From Kitasatospora fiedleri (lineage in GTDB: Bacteria; Actinomycetota; Actinomycetes; Streptomycetales; Streptomycetaceae): a DNA stretch of 64,000 nucleotides. The notes beneath the pieces were generated by a model. That model saw only the letters and a list, made by a program, of their open reading frames with translations, did not search any database and was not told the DNA's origin. Made by a program: the position numbers and the translations under genes. This document shows positions 1-8,495 of this stretch, piece after piece. The stretch covers positions 5,857,001 to 5,921,000 of the forward strand of contig NZ_OX419519.1 of NCBI RefSeq assembly GCF_948472415.1. The letters run 5' to 3'. Positions within the stretch are counted from its first letter, which is position 1. Every line of letters starts with the position of its first letter.

Positions 1-1
1 C

Positions 2-1198
2 GTCCCGCCGGTGCGCGGGGAGTTCGACGGCGCACCGCAGGAACGCGCCGCCGATCCCGAACAGCCGTTCTCCGCGCTGGTGTTCAAGGTCACCGCGAGC
101 ACCACCGGGCGGCTCGTCGGCCTGCGGATCTACTCCGGCACGCTCCGGAAGGGGGACACCGTGCTCGACGCGCGCACCGGGCGCACCGAGCGGATCGGCC
201 GTATCCTGCGGGTGCAGGCCGACCGGCACACCGAGACCGACACCGCGGCGGCCGGCGACATCGTCGCCGTGGTCGGGCCGAAGGGCGCCCGGGCCGGCAC
301 CACACTGTGCGACCCGCGGGCCCCGCTGGTGCTCGAACCGGCCGTCGCCGCCGACCCGGTGGTGACCGTCGCGGTCGAGGCCCGCCGCTCGGCGGACACC
401 GACCGGCTGGCCGCCGCGCTGGCCCGGCTCACCGAGGAGGACCCGTCCCTGGTGGCCGGCACCGATCCGGAGGGCGGGCGGCGGACGCTGTCCGGCCTGG
501 GCGAACTGCACCTGGAGGTCGCGGTGGAGAAGCTGCGCCGCGCTGGGCTGGAGGTCGCCGTCGGCCGGCCCCGGGTCGCGTACCGGGAGACCCTCGCCGC
601 GGCGGTCACCGGCCTCGTCCTGCGGCACGTCAAACAGGACGGCGGCTCCGGGCAGTTCGCGCACATCGTGGTCGACGTCGCCCCGCTCGGCGAACCCGGC
701 GCGGACGGCTTCGAGTTCCGCTCCACCGTCACCGGCGGGCGGGTGCCGCCGGAGTTCGTGCAGGCCGTCGAGGCGGGCTGCCGGGACGCCCTCGCGGACG
801 GCCCGCTCGGCCACCCGGTCACCGGGGTCCGGGTCACCCTCACCGACGGGGCGACCCACGTCAAGGACTCCTCCGACCTGGCGTTCCGCACCGCCGGACG
901 GCTCGCCCTGCGCGAGGCGCTGCGGCGCGGCGGCCCGCTGCTGCTGGAGCCCGTCGCGGAGGTCACCGCGACGGTGCCGCCGGAGAGCGTCGGCGGCGTC
1001 CTCGGCGACCTGTCCGCCCGCCGCGGCCGGGTGCACGGCTCCGCGCCGCGCGGCGGCGGCGCGGTGCTGACGGCGACCGTCCCGCTGGCCGAACTCTTCG
1101 GCTACGCGGGCGCGTTGCGCGGACGCACGCAGGGCCGGGGCACCTTCACCACCCGGCCGGCCGGGTACGCCCCGGCGCCGCGGGCGCAGCAGCGGTAG
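2..1198 (+). CDS. EF-G-like translational GTPase, 3' part (5' end outside window)
   Basis: The reading frame is open from the first bases, so the G domain lies upstream of the window. About 398 residues are visible, matching EF-G domains II to V: a beta-barrel domain II (GTLRKGDTVLDARTG), domain III with the LSGLGELHLEV motif, a domain IV with the canonical GGSGQFAHIVVDVAP signature and VKDSSDLAFRTAGRLALREA helix, and a domain V ending in RTQGRGTFTTRPAGYAP. The domain IV motif is of the EF-G type and differs from the Tet(M)/Otr(A) ribosomal protection type as I know it, so an EF-G paralogue (fusA2-like) is favoured. Its exact cellular role, either ribosome translocation/rescue or drug protection, cannot be decided from this part alone. 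It converges with the next gene across a hairpin. Confidence 0.85.
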   Translation, partial: VPPVRGEFDGAPQERAADPEQPFSALVFKVTASTTGRLVGLRIYSGTLRKGDTVLDARTGRTERIGRILRVQADRHTETDTAAAGDIVAVVGPKGARAGTTLCDPRAPLVLEPAVAADPVVTVAVEARRSADTDRLAAALARLTEEDPSLVAGTDPEGGRRTLSGLGELHLEVAVEKLRRAGLEVAVGRPRVAYRETLAAAVTGLVLRHVKQDGGSGQFAHIVVDVAPLGEPGADGFEFRSTVTGGRVPPEFVQAVEAGCRDALADGPLGHPVTGVRVTLTDGATHVKDSSDLAFRTAGRLALREALRRGGPLLLEPVAEVTATVPPESVGGVLGDLSARRGRVHGSAPRGGGAVLTATVPLAELFGYAGALRGRTQGRGTFTTRPAGYAPAPRAQQR

Positions 1199-1227
1199 CG
1201 GTCGCGCCCCGTCCTGTCCCGTTCCGT

Positions 1228-1254
1228 CCCGTCCCGCCGCAACGGCGGGGCGGG
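1228..1254. terminator. GC-rich bidirectional hairpin between convergent genes
   Basis: A 12-bp stem (CCCGTCCCGCCG pairing with CGGCGGGGCGGG, one G-T pair) with a 3-base loop sits between the stop of the EF-G-like gene and the stop of the convergent regulator. No T-tract is present, as is common in actinomycetes. Confidence 0.6.
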
Positions 1255-1291
1255 GTGGGGCAGGGCCGGGGGCGGTGCCGTTTCGCCGGTC

Positions 1292-2023
1292 TCAGCGCAG
1301 CCAGCCGCGTTCGGCGGCCCGGGCCCCGGCCTGGAAGCGGCTGCGGGCGCCGAGCACCTCCAGCGCCTCGGCGGCCAGCCGCCGGACGGTCCGCTCGGAG
1401 ACGCCGAGTTTCCGGGCCGCCACCACGTCGGTGTCACCCTGCTGGAGGATTCGCAGCAGCGTGTAGTGCTGCGCGGTCAGGCCGTTGCGGTCGCGGCCCC
1501 GGGGGTGGCACAGCGGCGCGGCGCCGTGCCACAGCCCGTCGAACAGCGCGCCCAGCGCGGCGACCGGCCCGGGCCCGTGCAGCACGGTGGCGGTGTCCGC
1601 CCGTCCCGGATCGAGCGGCAGCACCGCGGTCTCCCGGTCCAGCACCACCATGCGCAGCGGCAGCGCGGACACCGTCCGCACCTGCCCGCCGAGCCCGACC
1701 AGCCGCCGCGCGTACGCCACGGCGGACGGATCGCCGCGCACCGCGTCCACCACCAGCACGCGCAACTCGACGCCGCGGCCCAGCAGTTCCTCGTCCCAGC
1801 GCTGCTCCGCCACCCCGGTCGGCCGCCCGCTGCCCGGACGGAACGCCAGCACCTGGGCGACCGCCCCCGCGCCGAGTTCGGCCAGCCGGCCGCGGACGGC
1901 GTCCGCCCCGACCAACTGCTCGGCCAGCTCCCCGGCCCGTTCCTCGGCTCGTTCCTCGGCTCGTTCTCCGGCTCGTTCTCCGGCTCGGGTCGGCCGGCCG
2001 GCCGCCTCGACCGCGGCGGACAT
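1292..2023 (-). CDS. Helix-turn-helix (LuxR-type) transcriptional regulator
   Basis: A protein of 243 residues from the ATG chosen here. The C-terminal ~65 residues form a LuxR/NarL-type HTH (LTAQHYTLLRILQQGDTD, then KLGVSERTVRRLAAEAL). The middle contains an alpha/beta segment (VELRVLVVDAVRGDPS, VRTVSALPLRMVVLDRE) like that of the stand-alone Streptomyces regulators with a PLD-like sensor half. A low-complexity stretch rich in ERAEERAG lies near the N-terminus, encoded by repeats around 1925-1990. The open frame continues upstream to 2206 but that part is Arg/Gly-rich and looks non-coding. The ribosome binding site is weak, so the start is uncertain. Target genes are unknown; the phospholipase gene behind it is oriented the same way. 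Confidence 0.65.
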   Translation of the reverse strand: MSAAVEAAGRPTRAGERAGERAEERAEERAGELAEQLVGADAVRGRLAELGAGAVAQVLAFRPGSGRPTGVAEQRWDEELLGRGVELRVLVVDAVRGDPSAVAYARRLVGLGGQVRTVSALPLRMVVLDRETAVLPLDPGRADTATVLHGPGPVAALGALFDGLWHGAAPLCHPRGRDRNGLTAQHYTLLRILQQGDTDVVAARKLGVSERTVRRLAAEALEVLGARSRFQAGARAAERGWLR

Positions 2024-2232
2024 CTCAGGACGCGCCGGGGCTGCGACGGACGCGTCCGGGACGGGCCACCGTGTGCATCGCGCTCCTCCGCTCCTCCGCC
2101 CGCCGACCGTTCGGGGTAGGTCTAGACCACCGGGGCGTCCGGTGTCAAAGGTCGCGGGCTGCGGCCGGTGGCTCCGGCCGCAGCCCGCGGCGCAGGGTTC
2201 GGACACCGTCCGATCCTGGTCGTGCGGGCCGG

Positions 2233-4302
2233 TCAGTAGGTGAGCAGGCCGGGGTCGGAGAGGGACGGGGCGCCGGTCTCGACGTGGCCGGCGAGGCGGC
2301 GGACGAAGTCGGTGGTGAGGTTGGAGGTGATGGTGACGTCGTACCAGCGGCGGCAGGCGGTGAGGTCGAGGGTGAGGGTGGCGGTGGCGCCGCGGCGGAC
2401 GGTGACGGTCCGCGGGGGGCCGGCGTAGGCGTTGGTGACGGTGAGGACGGCGTCGGCGCCGACGGGGTTGGTGAAGGTCAGGGCGAGGTTGCCGGTGGCG
2501 GCGTCGTGGCGGGCGGTGACCTCGGGCCCGGCGGTCTTACCGGGGTTGCGGAAGCGGCGCAGGAAGCCGTTCGGGCCGAACACGGTCAGGTCGGTGACGC
2601 CGCCGGAGTAGGCGGTGTTCCAGGCGTCGGAGATCGACTTGCCGGCCTCGGTGGTGTACGTCCACGGGCCGTCGGTGCGGTTCGCCGAGGTGATCAGGAA
2701 CTGGGCGCCGGCGGCCGGGCCGCCGCTGAACGCGAGGGCGTACTTGCCGGTCGAGGTGTCGGCCGAACCGTCCACGTACGGCGCGTACTTGAGCGGACGG
2801 GTCGGCTTGGACCCGGCCTCCTGCCTGGGCATGGTGCCGGTCGCGGGCGGGGTGGGCACGTAGTCGGGGTGCCGGTTGTGGTCGGCGGGCAGGTAGGCGG
2901 CGGTGGACGGCAGCGCGGGCCGGGCGGCGGTGCTCGCGGTGAAGTCGAAGGCGGAGGTCAGGTCGCCGCAGATGGCACGCCGCCAGGGGGAGATGTGCGG
3001 TTCGGTGACGCCGAAGCGCTTCTCGATGAAGCGGATGACCGAGGTGTGGTCGAAGGTCTCCGAGCAGGTGTAGCCGCCGGTGCTCCACGGCGAGACCACC
3101 AGCATCGGCACCCGCTGCCCGAGGCCGTACGGGCCGGCCGGGTAACTCGCGTTCCCCGCGAACCAGTCGGCGCCGGTGGCGACCGTGGAGAGCCCCTGGT
3201 CGGCGGAGGCGGGCGGGAACGGCGGCACCACGTGGTCGAAGAAGCCGTCGTTCTCGTCGTAGGTGATGAACAGCGCGGTCCTCGCCCACACGTCCGGGTT
3301 CGAGGTGAGCGCGTCCAGCACCTGCGAGACGTACCAGGCGCCGTAGTTCGCAGGCCAGTTGGGGTGCTCGGTGTACGCCTCGGGCGCGACGATCCAGGAG
3401 ACCTGCGGCAGCGTCCCGGCCCCGACGTCGTGGCGCAGCCGGTCGAACAGGCCGTCGCCGGCCTTGGCGTTCGTCCCGGTGCGGGCCTTCTCGTACAGCG
3501 CGTCGCCTGGCTTGGCGTTGCGGTAACTGTTGAAGTAGAGCAGCGAGTTGTCGCCGTAGGTGCCGCGGTGGGCGTCGTTGATCCAGCCCCAGGAGCCGGC
3601 CGCGTTCAGGCCGTCGCCGATGTCCTGGTAGATCCGCCAGGAGACGCCGGCCGCCTCCAGCCGCTCCGGGTAGGTGGTCCAGGAGTAGCCCGCCTCCTGG
3701 TTGCCCAGCACCGGACCGCCGCCGGTGCCGTCGTTGCCGGTGTAGCCCGTCCACAGGTAGTAGCGGTTCGGGTCGGTGGAGCCGATGAATGAGCAGTGGT
3801 AGGCGTCGCACAGCGTGAACGCGTCGGCGAGCGCGTAGTGGAACGGGATGTCCTGCCGGGTCAGGTACGCCATGGTGGTGGCGGTCTTCGCGGGCACCCA
3901 CTGGTCGTACTTGCCGCCGTTGAACGCCTTGTGGCCGCCGGCCCAGTCGTGGTTGAGGTCCTGGACGAACTGCATCCCGAGGTCGTTCACCTGCGGCCGG
4001 AACGGCAGGATCTCCTTCTTCGCGCTGTTCGTCTGGTACCAGACCGGCTTCCCGCTCGGCAGGGTCACCGGCCGCGGGTCGCCGAAGCCGCGCACGCCCT
4101 TCATCGCGCCGAAGTAGTGGTCGAAGGACCGGTTCTCCTGCATCAGCACCACGATGTGCTGCACGTCCTGGATGGTGCCCGTGTTGCCCTGCGGGGCGAT
4201 CGCGGCGGCCCGCGCGATGCTGGGCGCCAGCGCCGGCAACGCCAGGCTCGCGCCGGCCAGTTGGAGGAAACGACGCCGATTCGGTTCAGTCATGGGGGAC
4301 AC
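2233..4302 (-). CDS. Phosphocholine-specific phospholipase C, Tat-exported
   Basis: A secreted enzyme of 689 residues that hydrolyses phosphatidylcholine-type lipids to diacylglycerol and a phosphorylated head group. A twin-arginine signal (NRRRFLQLAG, residues 8-17) is followed by an Ala-rich hydrophobic segment. The phosphoesterase domain (about residues 45-430) carries the family motifs ENRSFDHYFG, TDPNRYYLWTG and TYDENDGFFDHV. Two C-terminal beta domains (DUF756-like, about 500-585 and 600-680) complete the usual length for this family. It is monocistronic as far as seen, with a 240-bp upstream gap to the next gene. The Tat route implies folding before export. Confidence 0.93.
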   Translation of the reverse strand: MSPMTEPNRRRFLQLAGASLALPALAPSIARAAAIAPQGNTGTIQDVQHIVVLMQENRSFDHYFGAMKGVRGFGDPRPVTLPSGKPVWYQTNSAKKEILPFRPQVNDLGMQFVQDLNHDWAGGHKAFNGGKYDQWVPAKTATTMAYLTRQDIPFHYALADAFTLCDAYHCSFIGSTDPNRYYLWTGYTGNDGTGGGPVLGNQEAGYSWTTYPERLEAAGVSWRIYQDIGDGLNAAGSWGWINDAHRGTYGDNSLLYFNSYRNAKPGDALYEKARTGTNAKAGDGLFDRLRHDVGAGTLPQVSWIVAPEAYTEHPNWPANYGAWYVSQVLDALTSNPDVWARTALFITYDENDGFFDHVVPPFPPASADQGLSTVATGADWFAGNASYPAGPYGLGQRVPMLVVSPWSTGGYTCSETFDHTSVIRFIEKRFGVTEPHISPWRRAICGDLTSAFDFTASTAARPALPSTAAYLPADHNRHPDYVPTPPATGTMPRQEAGSKPTRPLKYAPYVDGSADTSTGKYALAFSGGPAAGAQFLITSANRTDGPWTYTTEAGKSISDAWNTAYSGGVTDLTVFGPNGFLRRFRNPGKTAGPEVTARHDAATGNLALTFTNPVGADAVLTVTNAYAGPPRTVTVRRGATATLTLDLTACRRWYDVTITSNLTTDFVRRLAGHVETGAPSLSDPGLLTY

Positions 4303-4544
4303 GACCTCTGCGGGTGAGGGGCGGGTGGAGGGCGCCCGTCACGGTAGCGCGCCCGGGGTACCGCCCGCAGTACCGCCTGTGGCCGGTCGGCGTACGTCCG
4401 GCGAACGCCTCCAGTTGTTCGGACAAGTGCACGCGGTTCGGTCCCAAGTTGTGCAGACAAGGTCAATCCGCTGATGGGGGAGGTGCGTTGGCGGTGGGAA
4501 ACCACCGGACCGGTCCGGTGCGGCCCCGGATCGGTCCGGCCTCG

Positions 4545-5708
4545 TCACCAGTGGCGGGCGGCGGCCAGCAGGTGCTCCCGGACGGCGGCCAGGTGCGGGT
4601 TCGCGGCGGCCTCCGGACGGTGCACCAGGTACGCGGTGTTGATCGGCGGGTCGGCCGGCCGGAGCAGCGGGACGAGCGCGCCGGACGCCAGCGCGTCCCG
4701 GCACAGGTACTCGGGCAGCACGCTCCACCCCGCCCCGGCCGCCACCGCGGCCCGCACCGCCCGCAGGTCGGGCACCGTGACGGCGGCCAGGGCGTGCAGT
4801 CGGCGGCCGAAGACGTGCCGCCAGTAGTGGCGGACGATCGGCAGGTCCTCGGCGTAGCTGACCAGCGGCAGCCGGGGGAGCGCGTCGGCGAGGTCGGTGG
4901 GGTCGGCGATGTCGGTGGGGTCAGTGAGGTCGGTGAGGTGGGCGGGGTCCGCGAGGTCCGCCGGGACGGCCGGGTCCTTCGAGTGCGCCCGGTGCGCTCG
5001 GTGCGCCGGGTGCGCGAGGGCCCGGTGGGCCGCCCAGCCGGGGGCGGCGACCAGGACGAACTCCTCGTCGGCGAGCGGTACGGCGGTCAGCGCCCGGCCG
5101 GTCGGGCGGCGGGTGGAGACCACCACGTCGTGCCGCCCGGAACGGAGTTCGGCCAGCAGCGGGTCGGACAGCCCGGTGGACACCCGCAGCCGCACCCCGT
5201 CCGCGACCAGCGGGGCGAGCGCGGGCAGCAGCAGCGTGCCGAGCAATTCCGCCGGGCCGGCCAGGTGCACCGGCTCCGCCGACGGCCGCCGCTCCGTCGC
5301 ACCGGCCAGCCGGTCCAGCGGCTCGGCGACCCGGGCGGCCAGCTCGTCCGCCGCGGGCAGCGCCGCCGCGCCGCGGGCCCGCCGCTCGAACAGCTCCCGG
5401 CCGTGACGCCGCTCCAGCGCGCGGACCTGCGCGGTCACCGTCGACTGCGACAGGCCCAGCCGGCGGGCGGCGGCGGTGAACGAACCCAGGCGGTACACGG
5501 CGAGGAAGGTGCGCAACTGGTTGAGGTCCGGCGGTCCGGCGTTGGCCGTGGTGGTGGTGGTGGCGGTGGCAGGGGCGGTGGTGGTGGCCGTGGTGGCGGT
5601 GGCCGGGGCGGTGGTGGCGGCCGTGGTGGCGGTGGTGTGCGGCGCGGGTCCGGCGGTGGCACGTGACCGGGGCCCGGCACCGGCGGCGCGCGGCAGGTGG
5701 TCGTCCAT
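4545..5708 (-). CDS. LysR-family transcriptional regulator with low-complexity insertions
   Basis: A protein of 387 residues. The winged HTH starts near residue 61 (DLNQLRTFLAVYRLGSFTAA, then RLGLSQSTVTAQVRALERR), followed by the periplasmic-binding-like effector domain ending in a helix at the C-terminus. The start is the ATG giving MDDHLPR; upstream in-frame codons run into the divergent promoter. Two oddities are visible. The first ~40 residues before the HTH are nearly pure Thr/Ala, encoded by GGTGGC-type repeats at 5541-5645. The effector domain is also interrupted by an Asp/Thr/Leu/Ala-rich repeat at about 4885-4990. It is transcribed divergently from the DJ-1/PfpI gene and probably regulates it and itself through the palindrome in between. 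Confidence 0.88.
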   Translation of the reverse strand: MDDHLPRAAGAGPRSRATAGPAPHTTATTAATTAPATATTATTTAPATATTTTTANAGPPDLNQLRTFLAVYRLGSFTAAARRLGLSQSTVTAQVRALERRHGRELFERRARGAAALPAADELAARVAEPLDRLAGATERRPSAEPVHLAGPAELLGTLLLPALAPLVADGVRLRVSTGLSDPLLAELRSGRHDVVVSTRRPTGRALTAVPLADEEFVLVAAPGWAAHRALAHPAHRAHRAHSKDPAVPADLADPAHLTDLTDPTDIADPTDLADALPRLPLVSYAEDLPIVRHYWRHVFGRRLHALAAVTVPDLRAVRAAVAAGAGWSVLPEYLCRDALASGALVPLLRPADPPINTAYLVHRPEAAANPHLAAVREHLLAAARHW

Positions 5709-5762
5709 CGGGTGAGCGTACTGCCGGGCGACGGCCGGCGACGGCCGACGAGGGCCGACCGA

Positions 5763-5782
5763 GCCATCGGAGAACCGATGGC
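5763..5782. promoter_or_regulatory. Perfect palindrome between lysR and the DJ-1/PfpI gene
   Basis: GCCATCGG-AGAA-CCGATGGC has 8-bp perfect arms. A second, wider pair (TATCGG and CCGAT, centred near 5798) lies just beside it. The position in the divergent gap and the symmetry fit a LysR operator; binding is inferred. Confidence 0.55.
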
Positions 5783-5874
5783 TGCTATCGGCGCGCTCAT
5801 TGGATACCGATCGCCCGGCCGGTCTACGGTCGGAGCACAACCGCGAAGCAGCCCGCCCCTCGGAGGAACGCGAC

Positions 5875-6573
5875 ATGTCGAAGATCCTGTTCGTGATGAC
5901 CGGCGCCGACCACTGGACCCTCAACGACGGCACCGAACACCCCACCGGCTACTGGGCGGAGGAGGTCGCCACCCCCTACCGCGCCCTGCGCGAGGCCGGC
6001 CACGAGATCACCGTCGCCACCCCCGGCGGCGCCGTCCCGCCCGTCGACCGGGCCAGCCTCGGGCCCGACGCCAACGGCGGCGCCGAGCAGGCCCGCGAAC
6101 TCGCCGACACCCTGGCCGCGATGACCGAGCTCGACCACCCGCTGGCCATCGCCGACGTCGACCTCGACGACTACGACGCCGTCTTCTACCCCGGCGGCCA
6201 CGGCCCGATGGAGGACCTCGCCCGGGACGCCGACTCCGGCCGCCTGCTCGTCCGGGCCCTCGCCTCCGGCAAGCCCCTCGCCGTGGTCTGCCACGGCCCC
6301 GCCGCGCTGCTCGCCGCCACCGACCCCGCCACCGGCCGCAACGCCTTCGCCGGCCGCCGGGTCGCCGCCTTCACCGACGCCGAGGAGACCCAGGCCGGCC
6401 TCGCCGACCGCGCCCCCTGGCTCCTCCAGACCCGCCTCACCGAGGCCGGCCTCACCGTCGACCCCGCCGCCCCGTGGACCCCGCACGTCGTCGTCGACGG
6501 CAACCTGATCACCGGCCAGAACCCGTCCTCCTCGGCCCCGCTGGCGGAGGAACTCCTGAAGCGACTGGGCTGA
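5875..6573 (+). CDS. DJ-1/PfpI (Hsp31-like) family protein
   Basis: A cytoplasmic protein of 232 residues of the type 1 glutamine-amidotransferase fold, Hsp31/YDR533C subgroup. The nucleophile elbow AVVCHGPAALL puts the catalytic Cys at residue 139. The conserved acidic partner lies in YPGGHGPMEDL, and the N-terminal MTGADHWTLNDGTEHPTG motif is typical. Known members act as glyoxalase III or protein/nucleotide deglycases; which applies here cannot be told. The ATG at 5875 has a good ribosome binding site (GGAGGA) nine bases upstream. Divergent lysR suggests induction by a small molecule, perhaps reactive carbonyl or oxidant stress (inference). Confidence 0.92.
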   Translation: MSKILFVMTGADHWTLNDGTEHPTGYWAEEVATPYRALREAGHEITVATPGGAVPPVDRASLGPDANGGAEQARELADTLAAMTELDHPLAIADVDLDDYDAVFYPGGHGPMEDLARDADSGRLLVRALASGKPLAVVCHGPAALLAATDPATGRNAFAGRRVAAFTDAEETQAGLADRAPWLLQTRLTEAGLTVDPAAPWTPHVVVDGNLITGQNPSSSAPLAEELLKRLG

Positions 6574-6656
6574 GCGGCCGGGCCCGGGCCCGGTTCTGCG
6601 CGGCGGGCCCGGGCCGTCCGGTCGGTTCAGGCGGCGGCCTGTTCGAGCGGTGCTGC

Positions 6657-7547
6657 TCAGGCGGCCGTGATCGGGCGGACGGTGGTGCCCGCGGCGTTGG
6701 TGGCGGCGGTGCGGGTGGTGTGGGTGGTGACGAGGTGGCGGAGGGCGCGGTCGGTGGCGGGGTCGGCCGGGGTGAGGGTGAAGAGGTGGTGGTGGCCGGT
6801 GGTGAGGATGTCGTAGTGGAGGCGGAGGTCGCCGACTTCGGCGTGGCGGACGCGTTTGGTGCCGGCGGCGCGGTCGAGGACGGTGTGGTCGTCCCACCAG
6901 AGGGCGAACTCGGCGCTATAGGAGCGAAGTTCGGCGAGGAGGGCGGCGAGCCGGGGGTCGTCGGGGTGGCGGGCGGTGGAGGTGCGGAGGTGGCCGACCG
7001 TCTCGCGGGCGACCCGGGCCCAGTCGAGCTGGGTGGCGCGGGTGGCCGGGTCGAGGAAGAGCATGCGGGCGGTGTTGTCGGTCGCTCCGGTGCCGAACGC
7101 GGGGCCGAACAGGGCCCGGGCGGCCGCGTTGTGGGCCAGTACGTCGAGCCGGTGGTCGGTCACGTAGGCGGGGAACAGCGGTATCCCGTCCAGGAGTTGG
7201 CGCAGCGAGTCGCGGACGGGGTCCTGCGGGGCGCGGGGCGCGGGCAGGACGGGGGTCTCCCGGCGGGCGATCAGGTGCAGGTGGCGGTGCTCGTCCGGGG
7301 TGAGGCGCAGGGCCTCGGCGAGGGCGTCCAGGACGGCGCCGCCCGGGGTGCCGACCCGGCCCTGCTCCAGGCGGACGTACCACTCGACGCTGACGGCGGC
7401 GAGCTGGGCGACCTCCTGGCGGCGCAGCCCCGGGGTGCGACGGCGCGGCCCGCGCGGCAGGCCGACGTCCTCGGGTTGCCGGCGGGCGCGCTTGGCCCGG
7501 AGGAAGGCGGCCAGTTCGGCCTGCGGGGACGGGGCGTGCTCGGTCAT
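6657..7547 (-). CDS. XRE-family regulator with MmyB-like ligand-binding domain
   Basis: A protein of 296 residues. The N-terminal XRE HTH (GLRRQEVAQLAAVSVEWYVRLEQG) is followed by a PAS-like MmyB domain (about residues 110-270, with PAYVTDHRLDVLAHNAAARALFG). This architecture is abundant in Streptomyces, and the C-terminal domain of relatives binds fatty acids or similar ligands. An alternative ATG four codons upstream (7559) is equally possible. It is divergent from the PEBP gene, as is typical for this regulator type, which usually controls the adjacent divergent enzyme. The extreme C-terminus is Thr/Ala-rich. Confidence 0.9.
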   Translation of the reverse strand: MTEHAPSPQAELAAFLRAKRARRQPEDVGLPRGPRRRTPGLRRQEVAQLAAVSVEWYVRLEQGRVGTPGGAVLDALAEALRLTPDEHRHLHLIARRETPVLPAPRAPQDPVRDSLRQLLDGIPLFPAYVTDHRLDVLAHNAAARALFGPAFGTGATDNTARMLFLDPATRATQLDWARVARETVGHLRTSTARHPDDPRLAALLAELRSYSAEFALWWDDHTVLDRAAGTKRVRHAEVGDLRLHYDILTTGHHHLFTLTPADPATDRALRHLVTTHTTRTAATNAAGTTVRPITAA

Positions 7548-7600
7548 GTCCCCGATCATCGGCGCGGGCCGGGCGGGCCGTCCAGTGCCGAGGCTGGTAC

Positions 7601-7620
7601 GCCGGATGCCACCATCCGGC
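7601..7620. promoter_or_regulatory. Perfect palindrome between XRE regulator and PEBP gene
   Basis: GCCGGATG-CCAC-CATCCGGC has 8-bp perfect arms with a 4-bp spacer in the 154-bp divergent gap. It is a probable operator of the XRE-MmyB regulator; the assignment is by position only. Confidence 0.5.
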
Positions 7621-7701
7621 GGGCCTCCTCGAGATCCTTCCGGCGGGGGAGGGTGGGGGCATCCGAAGCCAGATCCGACGACCGACGGGGAGCCTCGCGC
7701 C

Positions 7702-8397
7702 ATGTCACGTCCGTTCCGTACCCGGGTGGCCGCCACCACTGCCACCGCCACCACTGCCACCGCCGGCGCCACCGCCGTTCGGCGTGCGCGTCCGTACCGC
7801 GCCGCCGCCGTCACGCTGTCCGCCGCCGCGGTGCTGACGCTGCTGGGGGTCGCCGACTCGAGCGCCCAGGTGGGGAAGGGGGTGAAGGAGTTCGGCCGGG
7901 TGTCGGTCCGTGCCGGGGTCCCGGCCGGGGCGCAGCGGTTCGCCGTCGGCAGCCCCGACCTGGTCAACGGCCGCTTCCCGCAGTCGCACTGGGCGAACGC
8001 GTTCGGCTGCGACGGCGGCAACCAGTCGCTGCGGCTGGAGTGGCGCGGCGCCCCGGGCGGCACCCGGAGCTTCGCCGTCACCATGTTCGACCCGGACGCG
8101 CCGACCGGCTCCGGTTTCTGGCACTGGCTGGTCTGGGACGTCCCGGCCACCGCCACCGGGCTGGAGACCACTCCGCCGGCCGGCGCGGTGACGGGCGCCG
8201 ACGACGCGGGCGTGCAGGGCTACCTGGGCCCCTGCCCGCCGGTCGGCGACCGCCCGCACCACTACCAGATCAACGTCTACGCCCTGGACACCCCGAGCCT
8301 GGCGCTGCCGGCCGCCACGCCCGCCGCCGTCACCGCGTTCAGCATGAGCGGCCACGTGATCGGCCACGCGCAGACCACGGCGCTGGCCGCGAGGTGA
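7702..8397 (+). CDS. YbhB/YbcL-type phosphatidylethanolamine-binding (PEBP/RKIP-like) protein, exported
   Basis: A protein of 231 residues. An N-terminal stretch with Arg and Thr-Ala repeats precedes a hydrophobic segment (AAAVTLSAAAVLTLLGVADSSAQ) that looks like a signal or anchor. The PEBP fold follows, with the family motifs SFAVTMFDPDAPTGSGFWHW and GPCPPVGDRPHHYQINVYAL. Bacterial members have no settled function; they bind anionic ligands in a conserved pocket. The start was chosen at ATG 7702, just beyond the divergent promoter. It ends 98 bp before the convergent dehydrogenase gene. Confidence 0.88.
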   Translation: MSRPFRTRVAATTATATTATAGATAVRRARPYRAAAVTLSAAAVLTLLGVADSSAQVGKGVKEFGRVSVRAGVPAGAQRFAVGSPDLVNGRFPQSHWANAFGCDGGNQSLRLEWRGAPGGTRSFAVTMFDPDAPTGSGFWHWLVWDVPATATGLETTPPAGAVTGADDAGVQGYLGPCPPVGDRPHHYQINVYALDTPSLALPAATPAAVTAFSMSGHVIGHAQTTALAAR

Positions 8398-8495
8398 ACG
8401 TCCTTTCGGTGGGCGGCCGTTGAGGTCTGTGCGGCCAACCACGCGGCCAGGAGAGGAAGCTGAGGCGCACGGGCTGAACTAGCTTGTTTTGTGCG

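Noticed and set aside
2..1198. Tetracycline ribosomal protection protein (OtrA/TetM)
   Set aside because: Domain IV carries the EF-G-type GGSGQFA signature, which as I know the families is not typical of ribosomal protection proteins. Without the G domain it cannot be excluded but is less likely.
307..3792. A 1161-codon frame over the EF-G and phospholipase region
   Set aside because: It overlaps two well-supported genes on either strand and is made of Arg/Gly/Pro-rich low-complexity sequence, the usual high-GC shadow.
5541..5645. Possible CRISPR or structured repeat array
   Set aside because: It is a simple GGTGGC/GGTGGT microsatellite inside lysR without spacers. No CRISPR array or cas gene is seen in the window.
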